Of a stretch of 64,000 bases of DNA, positions 24,901 to 33,325 are shown piece by piece (position 1 is the first letter of the stretch; each line of letters begins with the position of its first letter). Location of the stretch: the NCBI RefSeq assembly GCF_031628175.1, contig NZ_JAVLVT010000001.1, positions 434,001 to 498,000 on the forward strand, given 5' to 3'. The DNA comes from Lipingzhangella_A rawalii (GTDB taxonomy: Bacteria > Actinomycetota > Actinomycetes > Streptosporangiales > Streptosporangiaceae). The notes under the pieces are model-generated. The model saw nothing but the letters and a program-made list of their open reading frames with translations, made no database searches and was not told where the DNA came from. Both the position numbers and the translations under genes were made by a program.

Positions 24901-27445
24901 GTTCGCGCAGCGGTTCGTCGGGGGGTGGTTCCTGCCCCCACACGCGCAGGAGGGCGCTGATGATCGCTGTGTCGGAGGTGGCGCGCTGTTGGGCGAGGAA
25001 GATCCGAAACACGGCCTCCTCGAGCTGGGGGCTGCGTTCCAGGTCGGTGACGCCGTAGTGGGCGAGAACCCGGGTGAGCTTGGCCTGGAACGCCTCGGGC
25101 AGCCCGGCGCGGGCCACGTCGAGGCTTTGCATGTAGGTGTGGAAGAGCTCGCGGGGACTGTGTACGTGCTCCTCGCCCGGGGTGTCCTCACCCGCGGGGC
25201 GGTTGCGGCTGAGTTCGGCGAGGTCGGCGAACATATCCACAAGGTCGATTTCGGCGGCCAGGGGGCGTTGGCCGTGTGCGGTGGCCTGTTGGCGGTCCGT
25301 CAGGTAGGTGTCGAGGGCGCGGTGTTCGTCGTGGGGGTCCGGGTCGAATCCCAACAGGAGACCACGTAGATCCTCCTGGCCCCGGGTCAGGCGCTGCGGA
25401 AGGGAGCGGACGTTGGCTACGTCCGGCAGGTCCAGCTCCGTGGACGTGCCGGAGGTGGTGTCCTCGGTGTCGGTGAGCGCGTCCAGTCGCAGCAGGGGCG
25501 CCCCGGTCTCCACCTGGCTGCCCACGGAGACGCTGCATTCCTTCACACGCGCGTGAAACGGTGCCCGCAGTACCGTCTCCATCTTCATGCTCTCCAGTAC
25601 CAAGACCGGGGCATCCGCCTCGACCTCGGCCCCGACCTCCACGGGCGTGGCCACGACCAGGGCGGGGGTGGGGGCGCGGATGACTCCGCCCTCGTCCCGG
25701 TTGACCCGGTGGGTGACCCCATCGACCTCCACCAGATGGATCGGCCCGTGGGTTCCGGTCACCAGACTGTAGGGGGTGTCGTTGACGACGATCCGCCCGG
25801 TGTGGGCGTCGAAACGTTCCAGCTCCACATCGGCGGTGCGGACGTCGGTGCCCGCGTCGATGCCGATGCGGAAGCGGTGGCTGCCCACGCGCGCGACCCG
25901 CAGACGGTAGGTGACGCCGCGGAGTTTCAGGCCGAGGGGGCGGCCACTTTCGTGTTGGGTTTGGGGGCGACCCCCGTGGGCCGTGGACAGCAGCCGCTGC
26001 TGTTCGACCCGTTCCTCCTCCTCATAGGCTTCGATGGCGGCAGCGGCCAAGGCGACGCAGGAGTGCCGGTTGGCCACGAGTCGACCCTGGCCGCGGACTC
26101 GGTCGATCCAGCCGGTGTCGGCGGTGGCCTCGATCACCTCGGGGGCGGTGAGTAGGTCGAGCACGAAGCTCTTGTTTGTGGCGCCCCCGTCAATGATGAC
26201 GATGGTTTGGGTCATTGCACGGCGCAGTCGGCCCAGCGCCTCCTGGCGGTCGCGGCCATAGGCGATGACCTTTGCGATCATGGAGTCGAAGTCGGCGGGG
26301 ATGGTGTCGCCCTCGGTCACGCCGGTGTCCACCCGAATCCCCGGACCGGAGGGCAGCGTCAGTCGCGCGATTCGGCCCGGGGCGGGAGCGAAGTCGCGGT
26401 CGGGGTCCTCTGCGTTGAGGCGAGCTTCGATCGCGTGTCCGCGTTCTGCCGGTGGTTCACCCTCGAGGCGACCGCCGGAAGCTACATGCAGCTGCGCCTT
26501 GACCAGGTCGAACGCGGTGGTGGACTCGGTGATCGGGTGCTCGACCTGGAGGCGCGTGTTGACCTCAAGGAACGCGAACATCTTCTCGTCGGGGTGGTAG
26601 AGGAACTCCACGGTCGCCGCGCCGCGGTAGCCGACCCTACGGGCCAGGCGTTCGGCGGATTCCTTGACCTGTGCGGTCTGGTCGGGACTGAGCAGAGGTG
26701 AGGCCGACTCTTCAATAATCTTCTGGTTGCGTCGCTGCACCGAGCAGTCGCGTACCCCCAGAGCCCAGGCCGTGCCCTGACCGTCGGCGATCACCTGAAC
26801 CTCCACGTGCCGGGCGCCGGTGACCAGGCGTTCCAGGAACAGGGTGCCGCTACCGAAGGCTCGTTCGGCCTCCTGACGGGTGCGGTCGTAGGCCTCGACC
26901 AGTTCCGTTTCGTTGGTGATGACGCGGATACCACGCCCACCCCCGCCGGCGGCCGCCTTGAGCATCAGCGGGTATCCGATCTCCCGGGCTGCGGCTACCG
27001 CCGCGTCCAGGTCCGCCACCGCGCCGCGGCTCCACGGTGCGACCGGAACACCGGCCTCCTCCGCGAGGAGCTTCGCTCCGACCTTGTCCCCAAGCTGACG
27101 CATCGCGTCTGCGCTTGGCCCGATGAAGGTCACACCGAGTGTTGCGCACAGTTCCGCGAACGCTGGATCCTCGGCGACAAACCCCCAGCCGACCCACGCC
27201 GCGTCGGCTTCGGTGTCGATCAGTGCCCGCTCGAGCACGGATAGGTCCAGGTAGGGGCGTGCGGACGCAGGTCCCAGTTCGTAGGCGAGGTCTGCCTGGC
27301 GAACGAATGCGGCCGTGCGGTCGACGTCGGTGTACAGGGCCACGGTCTCGATCCGTGTTCCCGTCTCCGTCGACAGGTCACGTACGGCATGGATGAGCCG
27401 CATGGCGGCCTCACCGCGGTTGACGATGGCGATACGCCTGAGCAC
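21989..27445 (-). CDS. Single-chain multidomain acyl-CoA carboxylase (eukaryote-like ACC)
   Basis: An 1818-residue biotin-dependent carboxylase combining all activities. The biotin carboxylase is at about 1-455 (RRIAIVNRGEAAMRLIHAVR; ATP loop AAAGGGGRGIRVI; EVNTRLQVEHPITE). The biotinyl domain follows, with the acceptor Lys621 in LESMKMETV. A long central helical region of about 650-1150 lies between the halves. The carboxyltransferase domain occupies the C-terminal third (SAGARISMESGTENMDW; GINVGAQPYWNAEATMLMHT). This order and the central region recall eukaryotic acetyl-CoA carboxylase; most actinobacteria use separate alpha and beta subunits. The GTG start at 27445 begins directly with the BC fold. 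The substrate could be acetyl-, propionyl- or longer acyl-CoA. It is monocistronic. Confidence 0.88.
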   Translation of the reverse strand: MLRRIAIVNRGEAAMRLIHAVRDLSTETGTRIETVALYTDVDRTAAFVRQADLAYELGPASARPYLDLSVLERALIDTEADAAWVGWGFVAEDPAFAELCATLGVTFIGPSADAMRQLGDKVGAKLLAEEAGVPVAPWSRGAVADLDAAVAAAREIGYPLMLKAAAGGGGRGIRVITNETELVEAYDRTRQEAERAFGSGTLFLERLVTGARHVEVQVIADGQGTAWALGVRDCSVQRRNQKIIEESASPLLSPDQTAQVKESAERLARRVGYRGAATVEFLYHPDEKMFAFLEVNTRLQVEHPITESTTAFDLVKAQLHVASGGRLEGEPPAERGHAIEARLNAEDPDRDFAPAPGRIARLTLPSGPGIRVDTGVTEGDTIPADFDSMIAKVIAYGRDRQEALGRLRRAMTQTIVIIDGGATNKSFVLDLLTAPEVIEATADTGWIDRVRGQGRLVANRHSCVALAAAAIEAYEEEERVEQQRLLSTAHGGRPQTQHESGRPLGLKLRGVTYRLRVARVGSHRFRIGIDAGTDVRTADVELERFDAHTGRIVVNDTPYSLVTGTHGPIHLVEVDGVTHRVNRDEGGVIRAPTPALVVATPVEVGAEVEADAPVLVLESMKMETVLRAPFHARVKECSVSVGSQVETGAPLLRLDALTDTEDTTSGTSTELDLPDVANVRSLPQRLTRGQEDLRGLLLGFDPDPHDEHRALDTYLTDRQQATAHGQRPLAAEIDLVDMFADLAELSRNRPAGEDTPGEEHVHSPRELFHTYMQSLDVARAGLPEAFQAKLTRVLAHYGVTDLERSPQLEEAVFRIFLAQQRATSDTAIISALLRVWGQEPPPDEPLREPAGRALERLIAATQVRFPAVADLARGVVFTWFAQPLLRRNRARVYANVRKHLRHLDTHPTSPDRSERIADMVRSTEPLVRLLGQRLNRREHLDNTVMLEVLTRRYYGNKPITDVRTHTAAGCTFVIADRAEAPVVTTAVSFDDIGNALHGLAQLASDEHDVDADIYLAWENQPADSDAMATALHEAISTHPLPHHIRRLTTTVAGRGGAVMHHHFTFHPAATGMAEHRLIRGLHPYIAQRMQMERLNKFDLTRLPSSDEEVYLFRCVAKDNPSDDRLAAFAQVRDLTELREHDGRLVALPTAEGAVAACLDAIRRAQAQRPPKKRSTTNRIVLYVWPPSELTRAELDTIAHRILPTTTGAGLEEILVIARQHTRSTGELTKIAVRITFDAAGGHELTVGPPPEEPIEPIDDYRRKVLRAASRNTVYPYELATLLGDFVEYDLDTDHTLVPVDRPKGKNSAGLVTGTITTPTQRHPQGMQRVVLFGDPTKSLGALAEAECRRVIAALDLAERLRLPLEWYALSAGARISMESGTENMDWVAAALRRIVEFTQNGGEINVVVAGINVGAQPYWNAEATMLMHTKGILVMTPDSAMVLTGKQSLDFSGGVSAEDNFGIGGYDRVMGPNGQAQYWAPNLTAARDVLMAHYDHTYIAPGEDTPRRTTTTDPVDRDICEFPHALDGSDFTRVGDIFSAETNPDRKKPFDIRTVMRALSDQDHPTLERWAAMADADTTVVQDAHLGGTPVCLLGIESHSVARRGFPPTDGPDAYTAGTLFPRSSKKAARAINAASGNRPLVVLANLSGFDGSPESMRKLQLEYGAEIGRAIVNFRGPIVFCVISRYHGGAFVVFSKALNPNLTVLAVEGSYASVLGGAPAAAVVFAGEVDARTAADDRVQELETQIADATGSDRASLTSKLDQLRASVRVEKLGEVAAEFDQVHNIQRAVEVGSVDAVIHAGEIRPRIIAALESHRD

Positions 27446-27669
27446 TCGACCGAGCCCTTTCCGTTGACCAATGATGCTGTGAATACTGCGGAGACGGTGG
27501 TCCCGCAGTATTCACTCTGTCGGTTCTCGGGCCGGTGGCGCCATGCTCCACCCACCGAAGACGCGCGGGCTGACATTGTGGGAAATGACCAAGACTGGGG
27601 TGCCGTCGGGGCAGTCGCTGCTGCACAGCGGGGGTAGGTCTCGCTGCGTGCACCGGTTTGCCCGAGGCC

Positions 27670-28917
27670 TCAGGGCTGGGTGGAGCTCGGGCTGTCCTGT
27701 TCGGCTGCGGTGAGGGCGCGTTCGGTGAGGGTGGCAAAGCAGACCAACAGGGCCAGGCTGCTCGCGGCACTGGCCAGGAACAGGCCGCGTAGGCCGAGCA
27801 GTTCCGCCAGGAGGCCACCGAGGAGGGCGCCCAAGGGCAGGGTTCCCCAGGCAACGAGGCGGTAGCAGGAGTTCACTCGCCCCAGGAGCTCGGCGGGGAT
27901 GATGCGTTGGCGCAGGGACACTGCGACCACGTTCCACATCATGAGGCCAACCCCGAAGCTGATGAAGCCGGCTGCGACCAGGAGGAGGTTGGCTGTGGCC
28001 GCGGGAAGGGCCTTGGCTAGGGCAGACACCACCACGGTTGCCGCGAGTAGCTGGGCGCGCCCCAGCCAGGCCTGGAGGCGTTCGGTGACCAGTGCGCCGA
28101 GCACGCTGCCGGCGGCGGTCCCCATGAGCAACCAGCCGTAGGCGTACTCGGGTAGGCCCATGGCCGATTCCGGTCCTACGGCGTAGAGAACGAACACGGC
28201 CATGAAGGCGGAACTGCCCAGATTCATGACGCCGGTCATGACCGCCAGGGTGCGTAACACGCGGTGACGCCACAGGTAAGCGATGCCGGCGGCGATGTCG
28301 CTGCGGAGTGTGGTGGCGGGCCCGCGGTGGGGACGGTAGTGGCCCGCGAGCAGGAGTAGGATCAGCGCCGATACTCCATACAGTGCTGCGGGGGTTGCGA
28401 CGGCAGCCACCACGGTCACAGCGACCAGAACACCCCCCAAGGCCTGGCCGGCGAAGCTCTCCATGGTCTCCCGTGCGGCGAACAGTCGGCCGTTGGCGCG
28501 GCCGAGTTGGTCCCGTTCGACGAGCATGGGCAGGATCGACTGTGCGGTTCCGTCGAAGAAGACCTCACCGGTTCCCACGATCAGTGCCAGGACAAGCAGC
28601 AGCCAGAGACTGTCGATGCCGAGGGCGACGGATGTGGCGAAGGTGGCCAGGGCGGCCAGGCGCAGCCCGTTGGCGCTGACCATGATGCGACGTCGGTCCA
28701 GTCGGTCGGCGATCGCGCCGGCGTGGAGGGCCAGCAGCAGCCACGGGAGCGTGGCCAGCACAGTCACCAGGGCAATCAGGGTTGGCGAGCGGGTGTAGTG
28801 GAGTGCGATCAGGGGCAGCGAGACGCGGTACATCCCGTCTGCCAGGTTGGAGATGGTGGAGGAACCCCACAGCTGCCAAAAGCGGCGCCCGAGGGAGGAA
28901 TCGAGGGAGGACGACAC
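27670..28917 (-). CDS. MFS transporter (MFS_3/enterobactin-exporter-like)
   Basis: A 415-residue, 12-helix major facilitator. Start-region LWGSSTISNLADGMYRVSLP and loop GAIADRLDRRRIMVSANGLR are typical of the MFS_3 group that includes efflux pumps and EntS-like siderophore exporters. The GTG at 28917 has no Shine-Dalgarno sequence, and the 36-bp divergent region suggests a nearly leaderless mRNA. The inverted repeat at 28919-28936 abuts this start codon, so the divergent ArsR-like regulator probably represses it. Substrate is unknown. Confidence 0.85.
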   Translation of the reverse strand: MSSSLDSSLGRRFWQLWGSSTISNLADGMYRVSLPLIALHYTRSPTLIALVTVLATLPWLLLALHAGAIADRLDRRRIMVSANGLRLAALATFATSVALGIDSLWLLLVLALIVGTGEVFFDGTAQSILPMLVERDQLGRANGRLFAARETMESFAGQALGGVLVAVTVVAAVATPAALYGVSALILLLLAGHYRPHRGPATTLRSDIAAGIAYLWRHRVLRTLAVMTGVMNLGSSAFMAVFVLYAVGPESAMGLPEYAYGWLLMGTAAGSVLGALVTERLQAWLGRAQLLAATVVVSALAKALPAATANLLLVAAGFISFGVGLMMWNVVAVSLRQRIIPAELLGRVNSCYRLVAWGTLPLGALLGGLLAELLGLRGLFLASAASSLALLVCFATLTERALTAAEQDSPSSTQP

Positions 28918-28918
28918 T

Positions 28919-28936
28919 GATATAGTTTTTCATATC
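28919..28936. promoter_or_regulatory. Divergent promoter with GATAT-N8-ATATC operator
   Basis: An AT-rich inverted repeat in an otherwise GC-rich region, located in the 36-bp space between the MFS GTG and the ArsR-like start. Its position would let one bound dimer block both genes. Confidence 0.5.
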
Positions 28937-28954
28937 GGTTAGGATGTGGCAATC

Positions 28955-29503
28955 GTGTCCGAACAACCCACCGCCTCATCCCAGCGTCGCCCCGCGACCC
29001 CGGAAGAGGCCAAAGCCCTGGCCCATCCGTTGCGCATCCGCATCCTGAGGTTGTGTTGGCAGCGTCCCCACACCAACAAGGAGCTGGGGGAGTGTCTGGA
29101 GCGAGAGCCGGGGGCGCTGCTGCACCATGTGCGCCGCCTGCACCGCACCGGATTCCTGGAACTGTCCGAGACTCGTCCGGGCCCCCGCGGCACCACCGAA
29201 AAGCTCTACCGCGCCACCGGAAAGTCCTGGACACTCGATGTCGCCGATACCGACCAGTCGGTGGCCTTCGCTGCGCTGGAGGCCTTCCGGGAGGAGGCCC
29301 GCGCGGCCGGTGCACAGCGACAGTTCCTCATCAACCGCTTCGCGTTGCAGCTGAGTGACCAGCGCGCCCACGAACTCAGGCAGCGGCTCCACGACCTCGT
29401 CGCCGAGTACTCCGCCAGCCCGGACGCCCACGGCCAGATCTATGGTGCATTCTTCGGGATGCACCTGGACGCGCGCGAGGACAGCCCACCCCCGGACTCC
29501 TAA
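28955..29503 (+). CDS. ArsR-type winged-helix regulator
   Basis: A 182-residue regulator with an N-terminal winged helix (ALAHPLRIRILRLCWQRPHT; ALLHHVRRLHRTGFLELSET). The C-terminal helical domain resembles the HTH_20 regulators that pair with MFS_3 transporters. No metal-binding Cys pattern is present, so it probably senses an organic ligand. GTG 28955 has AGGA about 10 bp upstream; GTG 28946 is an in-frame alternative with no usable spacing. It is divergent from the MFS gene, its likely target. Confidence 0.82.
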   Translation: MSEQPTASSQRRPATPEEAKALAHPLRIRILRLCWQRPHTNKELGECLEREPGALLHHVRRLHRTGFLELSETRPGPRGTTEKLYRATGKSWTLDVADTDQSVAFAALEAFREEARAAGAQRQFLINRFALQLSDQRAHELRQRLHDLVAEYSASPDAHGQIYGAFFGMHLDAREDSPPPDS

Positions 29504-29536
29504 CGGCTCTGCGATCGGGGCCGGCGGCCCTCCCCG

Positions 29537-29588
29537 ACGCGTCACCACCCGTGCCGCACAGCGCTGTGCGGCACGGGTGGTGACGCGT
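29537..29588. terminator. 52-bp perfect palindrome between convergent genes
   Basis: Two exactly complementary 26-base arms (29537-29562 and 29563-29588, beginning ACGCGTCACCACCCGTGC) meet with no spacer. As RNA it gives a stem of about 24 bp with a minimal loop in either direction. It lies 33 bp after the ArsR-like stop and 14 bp after the glutamate dehydrogenase stop, so it is a strong bidirectional terminator. It could also extrude as a cruciform. Confidence 0.8.
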
Positions 29589-29602
29589 GCGCGTGGCTGC
29601 GC

Positions 29603-30970
29603 TCAGACGAGTCCCTGGGCAAGCATGGCGTCGGCAACCCGCTCCAGACCAGCAATGTTGGCCCCAGTGACGTAGTCACCCGGGACGTCGTAGCGAGCGG
29701 CGGTCGCGGCGCAGGCGCTGTGGATGTCGCCCATGATCTCGGCCAGCCGCTGCTCGGTGTACTCGAAGCCCCAGGGCTCGCGGGTCGCGTTCTGGCGCAT
29801 CTCCAGCAAACTGGTGGCAACACCCCCGGCGTTGGCGGCCTTGCCCGGGCCGAAAGCCACCCCCGCCTCCCGCAACACCCGGACCGCATCCGGGGTGGTG
29901 GGCATGTTCGCCCCCTCCGAGACGGCCCGGATCCCGTTGCCAACGAGGGTGCGTGCAGCGTCGGCGTCGATCTCGTTCTGGGTCGCCGACGGCAGCGCCA
30001 CATCCCCGGGCACATCCCACACCCGGCCCCCGGGAACGTGGGTTGCCGAACTGCCGCGCCGCTGGGCATAGTCGGCGAGCCGGCCCCGCTCCACCTCTTT
30101 GACCTGCTGGAGCAGTGCGAGGTCGATGCCCTTCTCGTCCACGACGTAACCACCGGAATCCGAACAGGTGAGCACGTGGGCTCCCAGCTGCTGGGCCTTC
30201 TCGATGGCGTAGATGGCGACGTTGCCCGATCCCGACACCAGGACCTGCTGGCCGTCCAGGTCCTCACCGCGGGCGCGCAGCATCTCCGCGGCGAACAGGA
30301 CATTTCCGTAGCCGGTGGCTTCCTTGCGCACCGGCGAGCCACCCCAGCCCAGCCCTTTACCGGTGAGGACGCCAGCCTCCCAACGGTTGGTGAGCCTGCG
30401 ATACTGGCCAAAGAGATAGCCGATCTCGCGTTCCCCCACACCGATGTCGCCGGCCGGAACATCGGTGTGCTCGCCCAGGTGCCGGTGCAGTTCGGTCATG
30501 AACGACTGGCAGAACCGCATGATCTCCGAGGGGGAACGGCCCTTGGGGTCGAAGTCACTGCCCCCCTTGGCGCCACCGATGTTCAGCCCCGTCAGCGCAT
30601 TCTTGAATACCTGCTCGAAACCCAGGAACTTGACGGTGTCGAGGTTCACGGACGGGTGGAACCGCAACCCACCCTTGTAGGGACCGAGCGCGCTGTTGAA
30701 CTCGACCCGGAAACCGCGGTTGATGTGAATGGTGCCGCTGTCGTCCTGCCACGGCACCCGGAAAATGATCTGGCGTTCCGGCTCGACGATCCGTTCCACA
30801 ATCCGGGACGCGGCGAGATCGGGCCGCTGCGTCAGAACCGGGGCCAGAGATTCCAGTAACTCGCGTACCGCTTGATGGAAATACGGCTCGGCCGGGTCCC
30901 GCCGTCGGATCTCGTCGAACGTCCCGATCAGCTCGGGGGGCAGTGTGGCGTGCTCGGACGTCACCGTCAT
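29603..30970 (-). CDS. gdhA: NADP-specific glutamate dehydrogenase
   Basis: A 455-residue hexameric-type enzyme that makes glutamate from 2-oxoglutarate and ammonium. Substrate-site sequences are clear: GPYKGGLRFHPSVN, LNIGGAKGGSDFDPKG and DIGVGEREIGYLFGQYRRL. The nucleotide loop is VLVSGSGNVAIYAIEKAQQL with Ser after the last Gly; EGANMPTTPDA is the closing motif. Start ATG 30970 was chosen over the longer frame because AAGGAG lies upstream and the protein then begins MTVTSEH. It is monocistronic and ends at the long palindrome. Confidence 0.95.
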   Translation of the reverse strand: MTVTSEHATLPPELIGTFDEIRRRDPAEPYFHQAVRELLESLAPVLTQRPDLAASRIVERIVEPERQIIFRVPWQDDSGTIHINRGFRVEFNSALGPYKGGLRFHPSVNLDTVKFLGFEQVFKNALTGLNIGGAKGGSDFDPKGRSPSEIMRFCQSFMTELHRHLGEHTDVPAGDIGVGEREIGYLFGQYRRLTNRWEAGVLTGKGLGWGGSPVRKEATGYGNVLFAAEMLRARGEDLDGQQVLVSGSGNVAIYAIEKAQQLGAHVLTCSDSGGYVVDEKGIDLALLQQVKEVERGRLADYAQRRGSSATHVPGGRVWDVPGDVALPSATQNEIDADAARTLVGNGIRAVSEGANMPTTPDAVRVLREAGVAFGPGKAANAGGVATSLLEMRQNATREPWGFEYTEQRLAEIMGDIHSACAATAARYDVPGDYVTGANIAGLERVADAMLAQGLV

Positions 30971-31080
30971 CGGGTCAGGCTCCTTCACGGGTCGCGGGAA
31001 CATTGGCCGGGGACCGAAGTCAACCTATGTCAGCGCGCCCGAGCCTCCGGTCATTCCCGCTCCTGGCGCATCGTCCGGCA

Positions 31081-31704
31081 TCACGCGGAACTCTCGCCCC
31101 ACGCTTCCCCCGAGCCAGCATCGGCCTCGCCACCGCAGTGCCCCGAGGTCAGGAGGGCGTGCACCATCTGGCGGGCCTGCTGGCGGTGCCCGGCCTGACT
31201 GTCGATGCCCTGGTGGGCAACGGCTCCCTCCAACAGCAGAAACACGTGCTCGGCGACAGAGTCCGCATTGTGCAGCACCGGATAGTCCGCCGCGACGAGC
31301 GCGCCGAGCCGGGCCCGCACCTGCGCCTTGTGGCGGCGGATCACAACCAGGCCCGGATGATCGGCCGGAAGCTCCGCGGCCCCGTTGAGAAAACCGCAGC
31401 CGCGCGAGACATCCAGCCACGGATGGTCGAAGTAGCAGTCGAACAGAACCAGAGCTCGGGGCACGGCGGCGCCCTCCAGGCGCTGTTCCAGGTAGTCCCA
31501 CCACCGGCTATGGCGGTCCTCGAGGTATGCCACCACCAGCTCGGTTTTGGAGCCGAAGCAGTCGTAGAGCGTCTTCTTGGTGACCCCGGCGACCTCGGCG
31601 ATCCCCGCCACCCCGACCGCGTTGATGCCCTGGTGGTAGAACAGGTGTGCGGCGGAGTCCAGAAGACGCCGGCCGGCTTCCGTCCGTTGCGCACGCTGAA
31701 CCAC
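31081..31704 (-). CDS. TetR-family regulator, intact paralogue of the broken copy
   Basis: A 207-residue TetR regulator. The HTH is GRRLLDSAAHLFYHQGINAV then GVAGIAEVAGVTKKTLYDCF. The C-terminal part shares RGCGF-NGAAELPADHP and other blocks with the frameshifted gene at 9316-9890, so the two are recent paralogues. GTG 31704 gives MVQRAQRTEAGRR, the natural N-terminus; the frame stays open far upstream, but that part is antisense to other genes. CTACCGGTGG lies about 14-23 bp upstream and resembles the repeat near the paralogue. The target gene is unknown; the divergent small membrane protein gene is close. Confidence 0.82.
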   Translation of the reverse strand: MVQRAQRTEAGRRLLDSAAHLFYHQGINAVGVAGIAEVAGVTKKTLYDCFGSKTELVVAYLEDRHSRWWDYLEQRLEGAAVPRALVLFDCYFDHPWLDVSRGCGFLNGAAELPADHPGLVVIRRHKAQVRARLGALVAADYPVLHNADSVAEHVFLLLEGAVAHQGIDSQAGHRQQARQMVHALLTSGHCGGEADAGSGEAWGESSA

Positions 31705-31867
31705 ACACCAACCATACCTACCGGTGGAACAGCCAGCAGGCGCCGAATGGCGCAGGCCTACCCCGAGATGTCCCCCAGTTCCCCGGCCAGGGGTGGACAC
31801 CTGGACACAATGCCCGAGACTGGAAGAGAGGCCCGGAGTACGACCGGCGACACATATGGAGGTTGCG

Positions 31868-32062
31868 ATGTCCAGCCGCGGATGGATGATTGCCGGCGGT
31901 GTGGGAGCCGGGCTGCTGCTGTTGTGGCTGCTGCCGGGATGGCTGACACTGCTTGTGGTGCTGGCCGTGGTGGGCGTGCCGATCGCGGGATACCTGATGC
32001 TGGATCCGAGCCAGAGGCGCCGGCTGGGCCGCGCCGCCGGACGGGGACGGTTGGGTCCCTGA
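31868..32062 (+). CDS. Small membrane protein
   Basis: A 64-residue protein with two adjacent hydrophobic segments (WMIAGGVGAGLLLLWLLPGW and LTLLVVLAVVGVPIAGYLML) and a basic tail DPSQRRRLGRAAGRGRLGP. GGAGG precedes the ATG by 5 bp. Such two-helix hairpins with a positively charged cytoplasmic end are common orphan membrane peptides. No function can be assigned. It faces the flavoprotein gene, convergent with a 9-bp gap. Confidence 0.65.
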   Translation: MSSRGWMIAGGVGAGLLLLWLLPGWLTLLVVLAVVGVPIAGYLMLDPSQRRRLGRAAGRGRLGP

Positions 32063-32071
32063 CCTCCAGGA

Positions 32072-33325
32072 TCAGGCTGCGTGCGCCCCGGAATCGGGGC
32101 GCATGGCCGCGGCCGGTGGGTGCTCACGACGGGCCCCGTAGGCCAGCAGGTACGGCGGAATCCCGCGGAACCACGGGAGGCGGTTGGCGACCCGGAGTGG
32201 CAGCGGAAGACGCGCGGCATCGCTGGTATCAATCGTGCCGGCCAGCGCCGGACGCACCACCCGTGCATGCATAGCCCGCTGGAACCCTTGCAGAAGGACC
32301 GTTGTGGGGAGCCGCCGCCGCTGGACCGCGGCCACCGCGTCGCGGGTGACCCGGCCCTCCAACAGCGGTCCGGCAAGCTTCCGCGCCGCGGCCACGGCAT
32401 CCTGGACGGCCAGGTTGATGCCGATCCCACCCACCGGTGACATGGCGTGTGCGGCGTCCCCGATGCACAGCAGTCCAGGCACGTACCAGCGGCGCATGCG
32501 GTCCAGGCGCACATCCAGCAGCTTGACCTGTGCCCAGTCATCGAGCAGCTGTCGGCCGGCGAGCCAGGGAACCAGGGTGGTCAGGAACTCGTTGAACTCG
32601 GCGAGCGGGCGTGCCCGGCGTGCGGAATCGGTCCCTTTGGCGATGATGGCGGCGGCCTGGTAGTACTCGCCACGGTCGATGAGCAGGAGAAACATACCGC
32701 TGCGCATGGTGGGCACCACCCCAGAGGGATCCTGGGGGTGGCGGGGAAGCCGGAACCACCAGACGTCCATGGGTGTGGCATAGTCCCGTACCGTCAGCTC
32801 GGCAATGGTGCGGGCGATGGATCCGCGGCCGTCACAGGCCACGGTGATCGGGGCCCGGATCTCCCCGGTGCTGCCGTCGGCAGTGCGATAGTGCACGCCG
32901 TTGACACGGCCTGCCTCCCGAATCAGAGACGTGGCCTCGGTGTTCATGCGCAGGGTGAAGGTGGGCTCCTGGGCGCCGGCCTGGGCCAGCAGAGTGAGGA
33001 AGTCCCACTGCGGCACCATCGCGATGTAGTTGTGCTTGGTGGGGAGTCTGCTGAAGTCACCGAGGGTCACCAGCTGCCCGTTCGGGCCGATCGGAAACTG
33101 CACCTGCTGTACCCGGCGTTGGGGTAGTTCGGCGAATCGGCTGCCCAGTCCCAGGTCGTCGAGCAGGGACAGGGTGGTGGGATGGACGGTGTCGCCACGG
33201 AAGTCCCGCAGGAAATCGTTGTGCTTCTCCAGAACCGTGACCTCGATGCCGCAGCGGGCCAGCAACAGGCCGAGCACCATCCCGGCTGGACCGCCACCCA
33301 CGACACAGCAGCGCGTACGAACCAT
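32072..33325 (-). CDS. FAD-dependent aromatic hydroxylase-like monooxygenase (group A)
   Basis: A 417-residue flavoprotein of the p-hydroxybenzoate hydroxylase fold. The N-terminal dinucleotide motif is CCVVGGGPAGMVLGLLLARC, the DG motif is ITVACDGRGSIART, and the FAD ribose motif is GLLCIGDAAHAMSPVGGIG. These enzymes hydroxylate or epoxidise aromatic and polyketide substrates with NAD(P)H and O2. ATG 33325 was chosen: GGAG abuts the in-frame ATG at 33331 but lies 6 bp from 33325. An RNA hairpin at 32082-32103 (TGCGCCCCG / CGGGGCGCA) overlaps the 3' end and may help termination. Substrate is unknown. Confidence 0.85.
   Translation of the reverse strand: MVRTRCCVVGGGPAGMVLGLLLARCGIEVTVLEKHNDFLRDFRGDTVHPTTLSLLDDLGLGSRFAELPQRRVQQVQFPIGPNGQLVTLGDFSRLPTKHNYIAMVPQWDFLTLLAQAGAQEPTFTLRMNTEATSLIREAGRVNGVHYRTADGSTGEIRAPITVACDGRGSIARTIAELTVRDYATPMDVWWFRLPRHPQDPSGVVPTMRSGMFLLLIDRGEYYQAAAIIAKGTDSARRARPLAEFNEFLTTLVPWLAGRQLLDDWAQVKLLDVRLDRMRRWYVPGLLCIGDAAHAMSPVGGIGINLAVQDAVAAARKLAGPLLEGRVTRDAVAAVQRRRLPTTVLLQGFQRAMHARVVRPALAGTIDTSDAARLPLPLRVANRLPWFRGIPPYLLAYGARREHPPAAAMRPDSGAHAA

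Noticed and set aside
31705..32541. Upstream extension of the TetR frame at 31081
   Set aside because: It runs antisense through the small membrane protein and the flavoprotein gene; TetR similarity begins exactly at GTG 31704.
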